Shown here: positions 8,057 through 18,160 of the stretch, piece by piece
Layout of the letters: the number at the start of each line of letters is the position of its first letter
How positions within the stretch are numbered: the first letter of the stretch is position 1
The notes under the pieces: model-generated
Databases searched by the model: none
The model's input: only the letters and a program-made list of their open reading frames with translations
Told to the model about the DNA's origin: nothing
Assembly: GCF_020054945.1 (NCBI RefSeq)
Contig: NZ_JAIHAU010000005.1
Coordinates: forward strand, 1-64,000
DNA from: Mahella sp.
Lineage (GTDB): Bacteria > Bacillota > Clostridia > Mahellales > Mahellaceae
Reading direction: 5' to 3'
Length of the DNA: 64,000 nt
Position numbers and translations under genes: made by a program

Positions 8057-9766
8057 TTATTCCAATTTTTTGCGTGGAATTCGAAAGCTTACGGTAGTTC
8101 CTTTGTTAAGTTCGCTAGTTATATCAATTCTATAATTTTCGCCATAATTTAAATAAATGCGCTTGTTTACGTTGCCCAGACCAATAAAATTTTTTGTGTT
8201 AAATTCAGCTAAATCTTTACGTATTTGCTGTAGTTTCTCTTCTTTTATTCCGACGCCATCGTCCTGAACTGTAAATAACAAGTCCATCCCTACTAAGCAA
8301 ACCTTAACTTTAAGGTTTCCGCTGGATATTTTTGGCTCCAATCCGTGGATAATAGCATTTTCTACAAGTGGCTGAAGAATAAAACCGGGAATCAATTCAT
8401 GATAGCATTTATCGTCTACCAAAATTTCGGTTTTTATTTTATCGCCGAATCTATATTGCTGTATTGTCAAATAATTATTTATATTCCTGATTTCCTCTGT
8501 CACGGTAATGAAATCATTTTGGTGCACGCTGGCTCTAAGGAATTCACCTAAGGCCGTTGTTACTATCGTGATATTTATATTATTTTTAAGCCGTGCCATC
8601 CAGTTAATCGTTTCAAGGGTATTATAAAGGAAATGAGGGTTGATTTGCATTTTTAATGAATCAAGCTCAGCCTGTTTTCTGGACACTTCTAATTTATAGA
8701 CCGTTTTTATTAAGTTATCAATGTTTTTAGTCATACTATTAAAACTTTTGCTAAGCATGCCTATTTCATCATTTGATTCAACAACGAACTTTTCCTCAAA
8801 ATCCCCCCGCCCAACATTTTCCATGCTTTTGCAAAGCTGGGTTATTGGATCCGTAAAACGTTTTATGAAAAATAGAATAAGCCCAAATGCCAGCATTATA
8901 GTTACAATATCGGTCAGAAATACTAATTCGACAAGCGCTTTGGTTCCGTTTTTAAGTTCATTTTGGGGTATTAAATTGATCAAAGTCCAACCATTGCTCA
9001 GCTGTTCTCCTTTGTATACATAATTTTCTCTTCCATCCAATACGTACAAAGACGACCCGTGCTCGTCTATTAACTCTTTATAATGCGGCAGCTGGCTACC
9101 GACTTTATCAGCGCTATTTGTAGCAACAACGATGCCGTTATTATCTAGCAAATAGGTCCCGCTCAAAATCGAGCTTGATATGTTTTTAACTATATCGCTG
9201 AAATAGCTACTTTTGAGTACAAGATTCATATATCCGACCGGCTTTTGCGTGACAAGATCCAAAATAGCACGTGCCATACAAAAATTCCCGCTACCATCCT
9301 TGTTAAGCCCCCATAAAGCAGACCCGTTGGCCTCATAAATGGCATCCTTCTCAAACAATTGGTAGGTTTTATCTTGGACATTCTGATTAATGGTAAATTC
9401 TATACCGTTATCGGAAAAAATACTTATAGAAATGATATCATTGTTATTCACCATATACTTAAAAATGAAATTTTCAATATCCTTAGCAATAAGCGTTTTA
9501 TCTAAGCCTTCCAAGGGTAAAGCGTTTACTATCTTGAGATTTTTTTGTATCGTACTATTAGTCAAAATATTAAATGTAATTTGGTCTATATCTCTTATGT
9601 TGCGCGAAATATTATTAGTTGCCTGACTTGATATGTCGTCGAAATACCGGTCATTCTTGTCGGTAATTACGTGTGAAGCAAATCTTACGGAAGAAATAGA
9701 TATAACAATGCTTATTGCAATTGTTAAAACCGTAAACAATATTATAAGCTTATTCCTTAATTTCAT
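8057..9766 (-). CDS. YesM-type sensor histidine kinase
   Basis: A 569-residue membrane kinase. One membrane helix (about 7-28) precedes an extracellular Cache-like sensor domain, and a second helix (about 280-302) leads into a HAMP domain. The His_kinase domain carries the phospho-accepting His in INPHFLYNTLE (near residue 380), followed by an HATPase_c domain with LVENAIIHG and DDGVGI. It is the last gene of the operon that starts with the binding protein at 16 kb. It presumably senses an extracellular sugar and phosphorylates the response regulator encoded two genes upstream; the GH42 gene lies between them. Confidence 0.93.
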   Translation of the reverse strand: MKLRNKLIILFTVLTIAISIVISISSVRFASHVITDKNDRYFDDISSQATNNISRNIRDIDQITFNILTNSTIQKNLKIVNALPLEGLDKTLIAKDIENFIFKYMVNNNDIISISIFSDNGIEFTINQNVQDKTYQLFEKDAIYEANGSALWGLNKDGSGNFCMARAILDLVTQKPVGYMNLVLKSSYFSDIVKNISSSILSGTYLLDNNGIVVATNSADKVGSQLPHYKELIDEHGSSLYVLDGRENYVYKGEQLSNGWTLINLIPQNELKNGTKALVELVFLTDIVTIMLAFGLILFFIKRFTDPITQLCKSMENVGRGDFEEKFVVESNDEIGMLSKSFNSMTKNIDNLIKTVYKLEVSRKQAELDSLKMQINPHFLYNTLETINWMARLKNNINITIVTTALGEFLRASVHQNDFITVTEEIRNINNYLTIQQYRFGDKIKTEILVDDKCYHELIPGFILQPLVENAIIHGLEPKISSGNLKVKVCLVGMDLLFTVQDDGVGIKEEKLQQIRKDLAEFNTKNFIGLGNVNKRIYLNYGENYRIDITSELNKGTTVSFRIPRKKLE

Positions 9767-9881
9767 GTTATGTCACCAGCACTTATTTTCATCCTTTAAT
9801 ATTTGCGGTGCAAAAGAGTAAACAATTAAATATAATTACGAATAGCTACCCTTTTGCACTGCAAAACTTTCTATTGTTATA

Positions 9882-11930
9882 TTATAGCATGAATACCTTT
9901 GTTTCAAAAGCTCCAAGCTCAACTTCGCCATAACTTTGCTTGCCAGTGAACATATCAAGCATCGGTTGCTTTAAGTTGATATCAATTTTCCCATCAGTGA
10001 AATTGAGTACAAACATGTATTTTTCGTCCTCTTTTTCCCGAATAGCCAGTTCACTTTCAGCCGGAGCATCGATGAACGGCGCAAACGGTGATTCAATTCC
10101 TAGCTTTTTTAAAAATATCTCCGCTGTTTTTCCCGTAAATGCCCCTCCAAAATAATAGGCTTTGCCTTTTCCGATGCTGTTAACGGTTAAGCCTGGTTGT
10201 CCTTTATAATAATTGGAATCATACGTACCGATAACATCGACAGTATCACAGATGGGCTTGAGTACATCGTTGAATACCGCAGCTTCCAACACCGCATCAT
10301 CCCAAAGAACATTTACTTTGTCATCGGCAGGTCCTACAAATGTGTATTCCGAAAGGTCAACTCCGCAGATATCAGCCGCATACCCCGTCATATGCCTCAT
10401 AACGCATTTCCCGCTCTCATCCTTGTAGCCGGTTCTGCATCCCATCAAAAGCGTCCCTCCATTTTCAACATACGCTTTGAGCAGGTCGGCAGTCGCTTTC
10501 TTTAAAATCGTGGCATGAGGATATACCAACAAAGGATATTTGGATAGAGTATCAATCGTCGCATCCTCCGTTATATAAACATAATCCATCGGAATATGGG
10601 CCAGCTGTGAAGCATTGAACCACCCTTTTTCACTTTCATCTTCCACGCGCCTATGCCACACGTCATACCTGGCATCCCATATATTGTCGTACTCCTTCAC
10701 GATAGCAAAACTTGCTTTATATTTTGCACCTGTTATTGAAGAAATTTTCCCAAATTTGTTGCTTATGTCCCTAACCTCGGCTAGCCTGCGGTTATCCTTA
10801 TTATTATAATCAAGAATCCCATGCCAGTATATCTCCGTACCCATTACAGACGTTCTCCATCGGAAAAAGCCAACATAATCAGCACCATGAGCTACGCTCT
10901 GCATGCTCCAAAGGGTTATTTGACCTGGCTTCGGCATAGGGGCTTCCATGCGAGTATTCCAGCCTATGGCCCCGGTTTGCTGTTCCATAACGCCAAAGTT
11001 GGAAGATAAGGAGCGCACCTCCGTTAGACGTCTGCTCCATTTGCGGTCATTTAAGTCATCGGAATGCTTAGGATCTGCAGACAGCGCATACGCAAAATCA
11101 GGATAAGAATCAAATGTCATAAAATCAAGGGATTCTTTAACCAGCCGATGATTATCTACATTGCCGAATATTCCGTTTGTAGTTATAAATTGCTTAGGTG
11201 ATATGAGCCGCCGCAGTATCTTGCTTTGTATGCCGGCATAACGGCAAAGGCTGTGCGATATAAATCGGATATAGTCTAAAACCTGATGCGGGTTTGGAGA
11301 GTCGTTTGGTGTTCTGCGTGGTACATATACCTGATTCCAATCGTTGTAGGTCTGGTTCCAGAAAACCGTGCCCCACGCTTCGTTAAGGGCATCTATCGTT
11401 ATATATTTTTCTTTCAAAAACTCTCTAAATGCTACTGTATCGCTCTCAGAGTAAAATTCATCCAACTCGCAATTAAGCTCATTATCTATTTGCCAGCCGA
11501 TGACAGCATCATCATGGCCATAGTGTTGGGCAAGCTTTTCTACAATGGTTTTTGTCAGCTCTATATATTTGGGTGAATTATAATTATAATGCCTTCTCGA
11601 ACCATGCCTATAAAGAATTCCGTCTTTAGTTGCATTAAGGATTTCTGGATAATTCTCAGACGCCCATGCCGGCGGTGTAGCCGTCGGTGTACCGAATATC
11701 ACCTTCATGCCGTGTTTGCGGGCCACATTCATAAATTCATCAAAAAACTCAAAAGTAAACTCACCTTCAGCAGGTTCAAATTTATTCCATGCAAATTCAC
11801 CTATGCGTATTACCCGAATGCCGCTATCCAGCATACGCTCCAAATCGCTTTCCCAGAACGATTGCCCCCATTGCTCCGGATAATAGCAAACACCCATCGT
11901 TAAGTCCTTGAAATCAATTTTTTTGTCCAT
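9882..11930 (-). CDS. GH42 beta-galactosidase
   Basis: A 682-residue cytoplasmic family 42 enzyme that hydrolyses terminal beta-galactosides. The N-terminal barrel starts MGVCYYPEQW. The predicted acid/base is Glu151 (WQIDNELN) and the nucleophile Glu316 (FGVMEQQTG). A trimerisation domain (about 400-610) and a C-terminal beta-domain follow. No signal peptide, so it acts on imported oligosaccharides. It lies 4 nt after the response-regulator stop, implying translational coupling. With the importer it suggests use of galactan or arabinogalactan oligosaccharides. Confidence 0.95.
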   Translation of the reverse strand: MDKKIDFKDLTMGVCYYPEQWGQSFWESDLERMLDSGIRVIRIGEFAWNKFEPAEGEFTFEFFDEFMNVARKHGMKVIFGTPTATPPAWASENYPEILNATKDGILYRHGSRRHYNYNSPKYIELTKTIVEKLAQHYGHDDAVIGWQIDNELNCELDEFYSESDTVAFREFLKEKYITIDALNEAWGTVFWNQTYNDWNQVYVPRRTPNDSPNPHQVLDYIRFISHSLCRYAGIQSKILRRLISPKQFITTNGIFGNVDNHRLVKESLDFMTFDSYPDFAYALSADPKHSDDLNDRKWSRRLTEVRSLSSNFGVMEQQTGAIGWNTRMEAPMPKPGQITLWSMQSVAHGADYVGFFRWRTSVMGTEIYWHGILDYNNKDNRRLAEVRDISNKFGKISSITGAKYKASFAIVKEYDNIWDARYDVWHRRVEDESEKGWFNASQLAHIPMDYVYITEDATIDTLSKYPLLVYPHATILKKATADLLKAYVENGGTLLMGCRTGYKDESGKCVMRHMTGYAADICGVDLSEYTFVGPADDKVNVLWDDAVLEAAVFNDVLKPICDTVDVIGTYDSNYYKGQPGLTVNSIGKGKAYYFGGAFTGKTAEIFLKKLGIESPFAPFIDAPAESELAIREKEDEKYMFVLNFTDGKIDINLKQPMLDMFTGKQSYGEVELGAFETKVFML

Positions 11931-11934
11931 ACAA

Positions 11935-12783
11935 TCATTCTTCTTTCATTAATTTATTGGAATTTAAAGTCTCAATCATCTGCACTATACTATACTCTTT
12001 CGGTTCTTGTTTAATCCTTCTGTACTCATGCGGCGTCATATTAAAAACTTTTTTAAAAACCTGGCTGAAATATCTTTGGTCTTTAAAACCCACCTGCTCA
12101 CAAATTATACCGATTTTCTCTTTGGTATGCCAGATCAGTTTTGCTGCATTTATCAGCCGAATAGAAAGCAGAATATCACTAAATGAATATCCTGTTTCTT
12201 TTTTTATCAGGTGCGAAAGATAAACCGGATTAAAATGATACTTAGCTGACAACGAATTAAGCGATATCTGACAATTATAATTCTCTGCAATAAATTTCAA
12301 AATTTCGATTACGCTCTTACTACAATAATAAAAACTGTTTATTATCCTTTCAGTATTGTTCATAGAGCCCTTGACTATTTCATATCGGCTGATTATTTCC
12401 TCCTTTTGCCTCTCATATTCTATCTCTTCTATAGCTTTCCTGGTTACATCCATGAGTTCATCCAGATTAATCGGCTTTAGAAGATAAGAAAAAACATTTG
12501 CAGTAATTGCATGTCTTGCGTATTCGAAATCGCTGAATCCCGAAAGAATTATTACCTTCGTATTAAGATTATTATGCTTTATATAATCAGAAATCTCTAA
12601 GCCGCTCAAACCAGGCATCTTAATATCGGTTATAACAATATCTATATTTTGGACCGACAAAATTTGTTTTGCGCTTAAACCGTCTTCAGCGGTCAACACC
12701 TCATCTATACCTAAAGAAGCCCAATCTAAAGTAGCCAAACCTTGCCGGATAAAATATTCATCATCGGCAATAAGCAATTTCAT
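11935..12783 (-). CDS. YesN-type response regulator (REC plus AraC HTH), compact form
   Basis: Starting at MKLLIADDE the protein has 282 residues. The receiver domain has the phospho-acceptor Asp53 (VITDIKMPG); the AraC-type double helix-turn-helix fills about 185-280 (YFSQVFKKVFNMTPHEYR). I chose the ATG at 12783 because GGAGGAAGTGATTGC precedes it; the frame is open to 12813. Most YesN proteins are near 500 residues with a long central linker, so this one is short. It should activate the importer operon on phosphorylation by the kinase at 8.1-9.8 kb. Confidence 0.92.
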   Translation of the reverse strand: MKLLIADDEYFIRQGLATLDWASLGIDEVLTAEDGLSAKQILSVQNIDIVITDIKMPGLSGLEISDYIKHNNLNTKVIILSGFSDFEYARHAITANVFSYLLKPINLDELMDVTRKAIEEIEYERQKEEIISRYEIVKGSMNNTERIINSFYYCSKSVIEILKFIAENYNCQISLNSLSAKYHFNPVYLSHLIKKETGYSFSDILLSIRLINAAKLIWHTKEKIGIICEQVGFKDQRYFSQVFKKVFNMTPHEYRRIKQEPKEYSIVQMIETLNSNKLMKEE

Positions 12784-12809
12784 GCAATCACTTCCTCCCC
12801 ATGGTGGAA

Positions 12810-13655
12810 TCATCCTTTAACTGCTCCAGCAACCATGCCTTCCATTATATTGTTATGAAGGAATATATAAACAATTATTGTAGGTATAATAGTTACAATT
12901 ACTGCGGCAATCATGCCAACATAGTTTGTTGTATACTGTCCCTGAAACGCCATCAAGCCGACCGGCAGAGTCATTTTTGCTGGATCAGAAAGTAGAATCT
13001 GTGGCAGCAATAAGTCATTCCAAGTAGCAAGAAATATAATAACAGCCACTGTAACAATAGATGATTTCGATATTGGCATTATTATGTTAAAGAATATACG
13101 CAGGATTCCACAACCGTCAATTACCGCCGCCTCTTCCATATCATTCGGAATAGTAGTGAAGAAACCTGTAAGTATAAACATAGCCATAGGAAAGCTTCCT
13201 GCAACCTGAGCGATAATAACAGCCCAAGGTGTGTTTAAAATCTTCAAAGCATTAAATATAGAAAACAGTGGAACAATGCTTGCATAAATCGGAATCATCA
13301 ACCCAAGCAAGAAAATGTTCAGTGTTACCTTAGATAGCTTCCATTTCATACGCGATATAGCATATGCAGCCATACTGCTCAATAATATACCAAAAATTAA
13401 AACGCAAACTGCGATGAAGACAGAATTAAAAAAATAAGTACCTATCTTTCCCTTTACAAATGCATCGACATAATTCTGCAAAGAAAGTGTGTTAGGCAGA
13501 CCCCATGGGTCAGCAAACAATTCCTTGTTAGTCTTAAAAGAATTAATAAAAAGCCATACAATAGGATACAAGCATAATATTGTAAAGGCGATCATAACAG
13601 TATATTCCAAAATAAGCGATGCCTTGTTTTTTATTTTCACAGTCATAAGATTCAA
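12810..13655 (-). CDS. Sugar ABC transporter permease (MalG/AraQ type)
   Basis: A 281-residue inner-membrane subunit with six predicted helices. The cytoplasmic EAA loop that contacts the ATPase reads EEAAVIDGCGILRIFFNIIMP. An FxxNSFK stretch near the first helix and a C-terminal EGMVAGAVKG tail are typical of the second permease of CUT1 importers. It follows its partner permease by 84 nt and precedes the response regulator. Confidence 0.94.
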   Translation of the reverse strand: MNLMTVKIKNKASLILEYTVMIAFTILCLYPIVWLFINSFKTNKELFADPWGLPNTLSLQNYVDAFVKGKIGTYFFNSVFIAVCVLIFGILLSSMAAYAISRMKWKLSKVTLNIFLLGLMIPIYASIVPLFSIFNALKILNTPWAVIIAQVAGSFPMAMFILTGFFTTIPNDMEEAAVIDGCGILRIFFNIIMPISKSSIVTVAVIIFLATWNDLLLPQILLSDPAKMTLPVGLMAFQGQYTTNYVGMIAAVIVTIIPTIIVYIFLHNNIMEGMVAGAVKG

Positions 13656-13739
13656 TCACTCCTACGATAATATTCTACATTAACTATGCAGTCGGTTCAA
13701 GCCAAGATGCTATGTCTCCATTTCGCAGTCTTTTAATAC

Positions 13740-14624
13740 TCAATACTGTATATCTTCGGATTTAAACGCGATGTTTGATATTACAAGAGAAAGCACACAC
13801 AAAGCCAACAATATCACGCCGATCGCCGATGCATAGCCGTATTTCAATGTGCGGAATCCCCGATAATACATATATGACGACATAAGCTCAGTTGCATGGT
13901 TTGGCCCGCCACCTGTCATAACTGCGACTAAATCGTAATACTTTAGAGAACCAGTTATGATCAGTACTGCATCAATGCGCAGGACATTTTTAATCAACGG
14001 CAAAGTAATATTTGTAAACTGCTTCCATTTGGATGCTCCATCGATTTCTGCAGCCTCATATAGAGAACTTGGTATGTTTTTCATGGCTGCAAGCTGGATG
14101 ATCATATGATAGCCCACATATTGCCACATTACAACTATGATAATAGCAAATATAGCAGTTTTTGGATTAGCTAGCCAATCCTGCGAGAAACGGCCTAATC
14201 CGATTAACGAGAGAAATTCATTGACCAACCCGAATTGAGAATTATACATAAACGACCACATAAGGCCGACTGCAACCCCAGAAATGACGTTCGGGAGGAA
14301 AAATACCGTTTGGAAGAAACGGCTTCCTTTTATTTTATTAAATAATATATTAGCAAACAATAAGGCCAGCGGCATATGTGCAATGAGTGAACCTATAACC
14401 ATAAGCATATTGTTGCCTAATGCCTGCCAAAATATATCATCCTGAGTAAAAAGACTTATATAATTTTTCAATCCCACAAAAATGCCAGGACTCATCAAAT
14501 CCGTCGAATACATGCTGATAATAAAATTGTAAATTATTGGAATCAGCGAAAAGCACAAATATATCAAAAAGGCTGGTAAAACAAACAATAAAATGTATTT
14601 TTTATTCTCCATGACCTTGTTCAT
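13740..14624 (-). CDS. Sugar ABC transporter permease (MalF/AraP type)
   Basis: A 294-residue CUT1-family permease with six predicted membrane helices and the EAA loop YEAAEIDGASKWKQF. TGGGPNHATELMSSYMY is a typical periplasmic-side motif of MalF-type subunits. It is separated from the upstream binding-protein gene by a strong stem-loop (14644-14692) that likely lowers its expression relative to the binding protein. Confidence 0.94.
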   Translation of the reverse strand: MNKVMENKKYILLFVLPAFLIYLCFSLIPIIYNFIISMYSTDLMSPGIFVGLKNYISLFTQDDIFWQALGNNMLMVIGSLIAHMPLALLFANILFNKIKGSRFFQTVFFLPNVISGVAVGLMWSFMYNSQFGLVNEFLSLIGLGRFSQDWLANPKTAIFAIIIVVMWQYVGYHMIIQLAAMKNIPSSLYEAAEIDGASKWKQFTNITLPLIKNVLRIDAVLIITGSLKYYDLVAVMTGGGPNHATELMSSYMYYRGFRTLKYGYASAIGVILLALCVLSLVISNIAFKSEDIQY

Positions 14625-14643
14625 CAGTAAACACTCCTTATAA

Positions 14644-14692
14644 AACGGGTATGTCAGCTAAATATACACCGGATACTTTCGACATACCCGTT
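14644..14692 (-). terminator. Intercistronic stem-loop between binding protein and permease
   Basis: AACGGGTATGTC (14644-14655) pairs perfectly over 12 bp with GACATACCCGTT (14681-14692); the loop is 25 nt. There is no long T-tract, so it is more likely an mRNA-stability or attenuating element than a full terminator. Confidence 0.7.
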
Positions 14693-14709
14693 CTTCTTAA
14701 TCAATTATC

Positions 14710-16035
14710 TCATTTATCGCTATTTGTTTCCGCAAACTTCTGAAGCGCATTGAATTCACTCGCCGGATCCTTACCTCCGACAATAGCTTGACACTTGTTA
14801 TTGAACTCGACCCCTTCACCTGCACCGAATGCCCTGTCAAGCCATGGCGTTAACCCTACAACCTTGCTTGAAATATCCAGCACATCCGCTGTAACAGATG
14901 ATACCTTTGTTTTGTCTATATCTATCTTTGTGGTTGGAAGTCGCCCTGTTTTATATAAGAATTCTTCCTGATATTTCTGAGAACCAAAAAGCTTTATAAA
15001 AGCAGCGGCAGCTTCCGGATTTTTTGAATTCGCACTAATTGCAAGGCTTTGATCTATCGAGCCAACCAGGATATTATTGTTTTGTGGGTTTTTCGCCGGC
15101 AAAGCAAAAGCACCTACATCATCCACAATGGAACTCGTGGATTTATCTGTAACTGTGGCGATATCCCAACAGCCCATAAAATACATCGCTGTTTCGCCAT
15201 CTTTAAACAATTGAGTGCTGTTAGCACTTTTCATCCCAAGGAATCCATCTGGGAAATAGCCTTTGTTTACCATATCCTGGACTTCTTTTCCTGCTTCAAT
15301 ATAAGCCGGATCATTCCATTTTACGCTGCCATCAAGCAAGCCGTTATAAATCTTCATCCCACCGATGCCGTCGGCAATCTGCTGTACAAGCTGTGCAGGA
15401 ATCCAGGCATCAGGCGCCGCCATGGCTATAGGCGTAATTCCTTTGTCTTTCAGTGTTTGGCACGTATTAAGAAATTCTTCATAAGTAGTGGGAATTGACA
15501 AATTATTATCTTTAAAGATTTTCTTATTGTAAAACATAACGCATATTGATTTTGCATGTGGCACCGCATATACTTTGTCGTTATATGTCACCGGATCGAA
15601 TACCCCACTTTGGAAGCTATCTTTCCAAGTCGGATCTGCATCTAGTAATTTACCAATTTCATATACCTTGCCAGCTTCAACAAAAGGCCTCAGATAATCC
15701 AGTTCCCAGGTAAAAAAGATATCGGGAACGCTGTTGGCCGCCATTAAAGTTGTCAATTTCGTTTTGTACTGCTCATTTTCATAAGCCTGAAGCGTAAGTT
15801 TCGCGTTTACTGTATTATTTTCATTAAAATCCGATACAACTCCCTCTACGAGACCAAGCGTAGGATCTGTTGCAGTACCATTGTACATCATAGTTAATTC
15901 CACCGGTTCTGTCGAACTTGAAGAAGCTGAATTTGATGTACCCGAATTTGATGTGCCTGAATTTGAACTACTGCAGGCAACAAGCAGTGAACCAACCAGT
16001 AAAACCGACAAAACAACTGTAAAAAACCTTTTCAC
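14710..16035 (-). CDS. Sugar-binding lipoprotein of ABC importer
   Basis: A 441-residue family-1 extracellular solute-binding protein. The signal peptide ends with the lipobox LLVAC (Cys21 is lipidated), followed by a Ser/Asn/Gly/Thr-rich linker and the binding domain starting VELTMMYNG. It captures oligosaccharide outside the membrane and passes it to the two permeases. It is the first gene of a six-gene operon. The GH42 gene in the operon points to beta-galactosides, but the ligand is inferred. Confidence 0.93.
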   Translation of the reverse strand: MKRFFTVVLSVLLVGSLLVACSSSNSGTSNSGTSNSASSSSTEPVELTMMYNGTATDPTLGLVEGVVSDFNENNTVNAKLTLQAYENEQYKTKLTTLMAANSVPDIFFTWELDYLRPFVEAGKVYEIGKLLDADPTWKDSFQSGVFDPVTYNDKVYAVPHAKSICVMFYNKKIFKDNNLSIPTTYEEFLNTCQTLKDKGITPIAMAAPDAWIPAQLVQQIADGIGGMKIYNGLLDGSVKWNDPAYIEAGKEVQDMVNKGYFPDGFLGMKSANSTQLFKDGETAMYFMGCWDIATVTDKSTSSIVDDVGAFALPAKNPQNNNILVGSIDQSLAISANSKNPEAAAAFIKLFGSQKYQEEFLYKTGRLPTTKIDIDKTKVSSVTADVLDISSKVVGLTPWLDRAFGAGEGVEFNNKCQAIVGGKDPASEFNALQKFAETNSDK

Positions 16036-16437
16036 GCTAATTCCTCCCTAATGATTTTTTGAGGTACACAAATACTTAATGTACATAAAGTTAAGAAGAT
16101 TTATGTTAAAATAAAACAGTCAATAATAATACTTAGCTTTGACATTAATTAGTGACCTCATGTTATTTATATGATATCATCTTAAAAATTCATTGTATAG
16201 GCGCTACCTTAATGTAAAATGTTTGTTTTGTGTACTTTTTGCTTGGCAATAACAGAAAATTTCTGGATAGTCTCATTTCGCCATTTGATGATTTGATGTA
16301 ATACAATAAAAATTGGCAGGTTTAACTCGAAGAAGAGAAACTTTGAGAAAATAAAATGGCGATCAGCGAAATGTCAAAAGAGAACGGTAAGGCGGTCTGA
16401 TTGGGATAGGAATGCAGCTTTGTCGCTTTACAGCACT
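16036..16437. other. Gene-free region upstream of the importer operon
   Basis: No coding sequence recognised. The part nearest 16035 should hold the importer promoter, but I see no consensus pair; an activator-dependent promoter would fit the YesN-type regulator. CTTAATGTA occurs twice on the plus strand (16076 and 16208). The stretch also marks the boundary to the sortase/adhesin region. Confidence 0.5.
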
Positions 16438-17235
16438 TTAAGGGGTTTCATTTTTTGCTGATTGCCGGATCAGCGTCAATTTTCCATATAACGCATATCT
16501 TGCGTTGTTGAATTCATAGGAGCAGGTACACAAAGTGACGATCCTGTCATCAGCCTTAACAATCGTGTCGGATTTAAACGTTGACTCTTTTTTGAGCGAA
16601 TCAACATAGCTTTGAAAATCATGATCATCCTTGAAATCAAATCTGACAGATTCATAATTGCCATCAACAACAATTCCGGCGAACAGCTCAATCGTAAAGT
16701 CACCGGCAGGGGTATAAAGCAGCATGGTCGAGAAGTTGTCGTAATAACGTTGATCCTTGTACTTTGTCAAGGAGGAAAACATGGAACCATCTTTCATGTT
16801 ATGTCCGTATATAACCGTGTTTTTATCTGAAAAATCGCTGTTATTACGATAATCCATAAATATAGAACCCAGCTTGTTACGCTCACCGGTGAACAGATGG
16901 CGAAGATAGAAATCGTTGTCTTTTCCCTGTACCACGGGATAATCGATTGCCGTATCTTCAGCGGTAAGCCATCCCACTACGTCCGGATTGATTTTTTCAA
17001 GAGACGCGAAGTCGACTCCCTTTGCCTGTTCCTCTTGCTTTTCTTCTGATGATGCTTCACCGACAGTTTCCGGTGATTCCCGGATCAGGCGAACTTGCTG
17101 ATAGGAGGCATCACCCCTGGCATACTCCCGACTGTTTGAAAATAGGATGAAAGCGGAGCCCAGAATGCCCAACACGCATAGTATCATCAAAATATGCAGT
17201 ATCCGACGCGGGAGCGCTTCCCCAGAGTGTTTCAT
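16438..17235 (-). CDS. Class B sortase
   Basis: A 265-residue membrane-anchored transpeptidase with an N-terminal membrane helix (about 11-33), a charged linker and a sortase barrel. The catalytic triad is visible: His145 (VIYGHNM), Cys236 (TLCTC) and Arg246 (ARYALYG). It would cleave a sorting signal and attach the protein to the cell wall or a pilin. The adhesin immediately upstream is the obvious substrate, although its MPDTG motif is closer to the LPxTG type than to the usual class B motif NPQTN. A terminator separates the two genes. Confidence 0.92.
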   Translation of the reverse strand: MKHSGEALPRRILHILMILCVLGILGSAFILFSNSREYARGDASYQQVRLIRESPETVGEASSEEKQEEQAKGVDFASLEKINPDVVGWLTAEDTAIDYPVVQGKDNDFYLRHLFTGERNKLGSIFMDYRNNSDFSDKNTVIYGHNMKDGSMFSSLTKYKDQRYYDNFSTMLLYTPAGDFTIELFAGIVVDGNYESVRFDFKDDHDFQSYVDSLKKESTFKSDTIVKADDRIVTLCTCSYEFNNARYALYGKLTLIRQSAKNETP

Positions 17236-17255
17236 TACGTTATCCTTTCTATCCG

Positions 17256-17291
17256 AAAAAAAGGCGGCAGGATTTTATGCTTCCCGCCGCC
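17256..17291 (-). terminator. Intrinsic terminator after the adhesin gene
   Basis: On the minus strand a GGCGGC/GCCGCC-based stem (arms ending at 17291 and 17263) is followed directly by seven T (17256-17262). It lies between the adhesin stop and the sortase start, so the sortase depends on read-through or its own promoter. Confidence 0.85.
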
Positions 17292-17305
17292 GGTTCTCTT
17301 TCTGA

Positions 17306-18160
17306 TTATTTACTGTTTCTCTGTCTGGAGTATTTCCTGCGCAGGGTGAAATCGGCGAAGGAAAGAACCACAAGCGCTACGGAGAAGCAAAGCAATCCGA
17401 ACATTGCAAGTCTGCCTGTCTGGTTATCGCCCGTGTCAGGCATGCCGTTTTCTCCTGTATCCGCAGGCCCCTGCGGGGCACCCCCATCGTCAGTGTTATC
17501 AGAGGGATTTTCAGGTGTTCCGGGTTTGACCGGAACACTATTCCGTTTGTTCGTAAACGATGCGGTCTGTAAAGCATCAGCATGGATGATGCCGCTAGCC
17601 CCTGTGCTTGAGGAGGTATACCCCTCTTTGGTATAATCGGCTTCCGTCACGGTGTATTGCGCGCCCTCCGGCAAGCCGGTGATCGTGATACTCTCTCCGT
17701 CTGCCAACAAGATGGATCCGCCGCTGCGGAGAGTTCCGGCCGACGAGCCTGTATAGGGGTAAGCGTCCGGCGCATCGGTAAAAGTGACGGTGAATTTGAA
17801 TTTTTTGGCGAGATCCGCGCCCTGGCCCGTGACCGTTTTGCTGATGGTAAGGCTGCCCACAGAAGCCGGTAGCTTTGTGTTGGTAAAGGCGGCCGTCTCA
17901 TCATATCCAGACGAAATAACTCCGGAGCTTCCTGCGCTTTCAACAGAATAACCCTGCGCTGAAGGATTTTCCTCGATCACCTGATACGCCGTGCCGGCGG
18001 GTAGGCCAGTGATGGTAATGCTCTGACCATGGGCTAGGGAAATGGTATCCCCGCTCTTAATAATTCCAGCCGGCACACCATTTCCCGTGTAATTATAGGT
18101 ACCGGATGCACCGTCGAAGGTTACCGTAAAATTAAACTTCTTTGCGGTATCGGCACCGTC
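17306..18160 (-). pseudogene. C-terminal part of the adhesin, out of frame with its N-terminal part
   Basis: Encodes the last two Spy0128/DUF7601-like isopeptide domains, a Pro/Asp/Gly-rich wall-spanning stretch, the sorting motif MPDTG, a hydrophobic helix and a basic tail (RRKYSRQ). The frame is open from about 18160, but its first ATG is at 18076, in the middle of a domain, so it is not a natural start. It continues the protein encoded from 21785 after a +1 shift. Without it the long product has no wall anchor. Either the gene is truly broken or phase-variable, or two near-identical repeats were collapsed in assembly. Confidence 0.82.
18021..18160 (-). repeat. Adhesin repeat copy at the frameshift
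   Basis: 140 bp matching 18601-18740 with only four mismatches. The identity ends exactly at the frameshift junction (about 18160), pointing to repeat-mediated rearrangement or assembly collapse. Confidence 0.85.
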
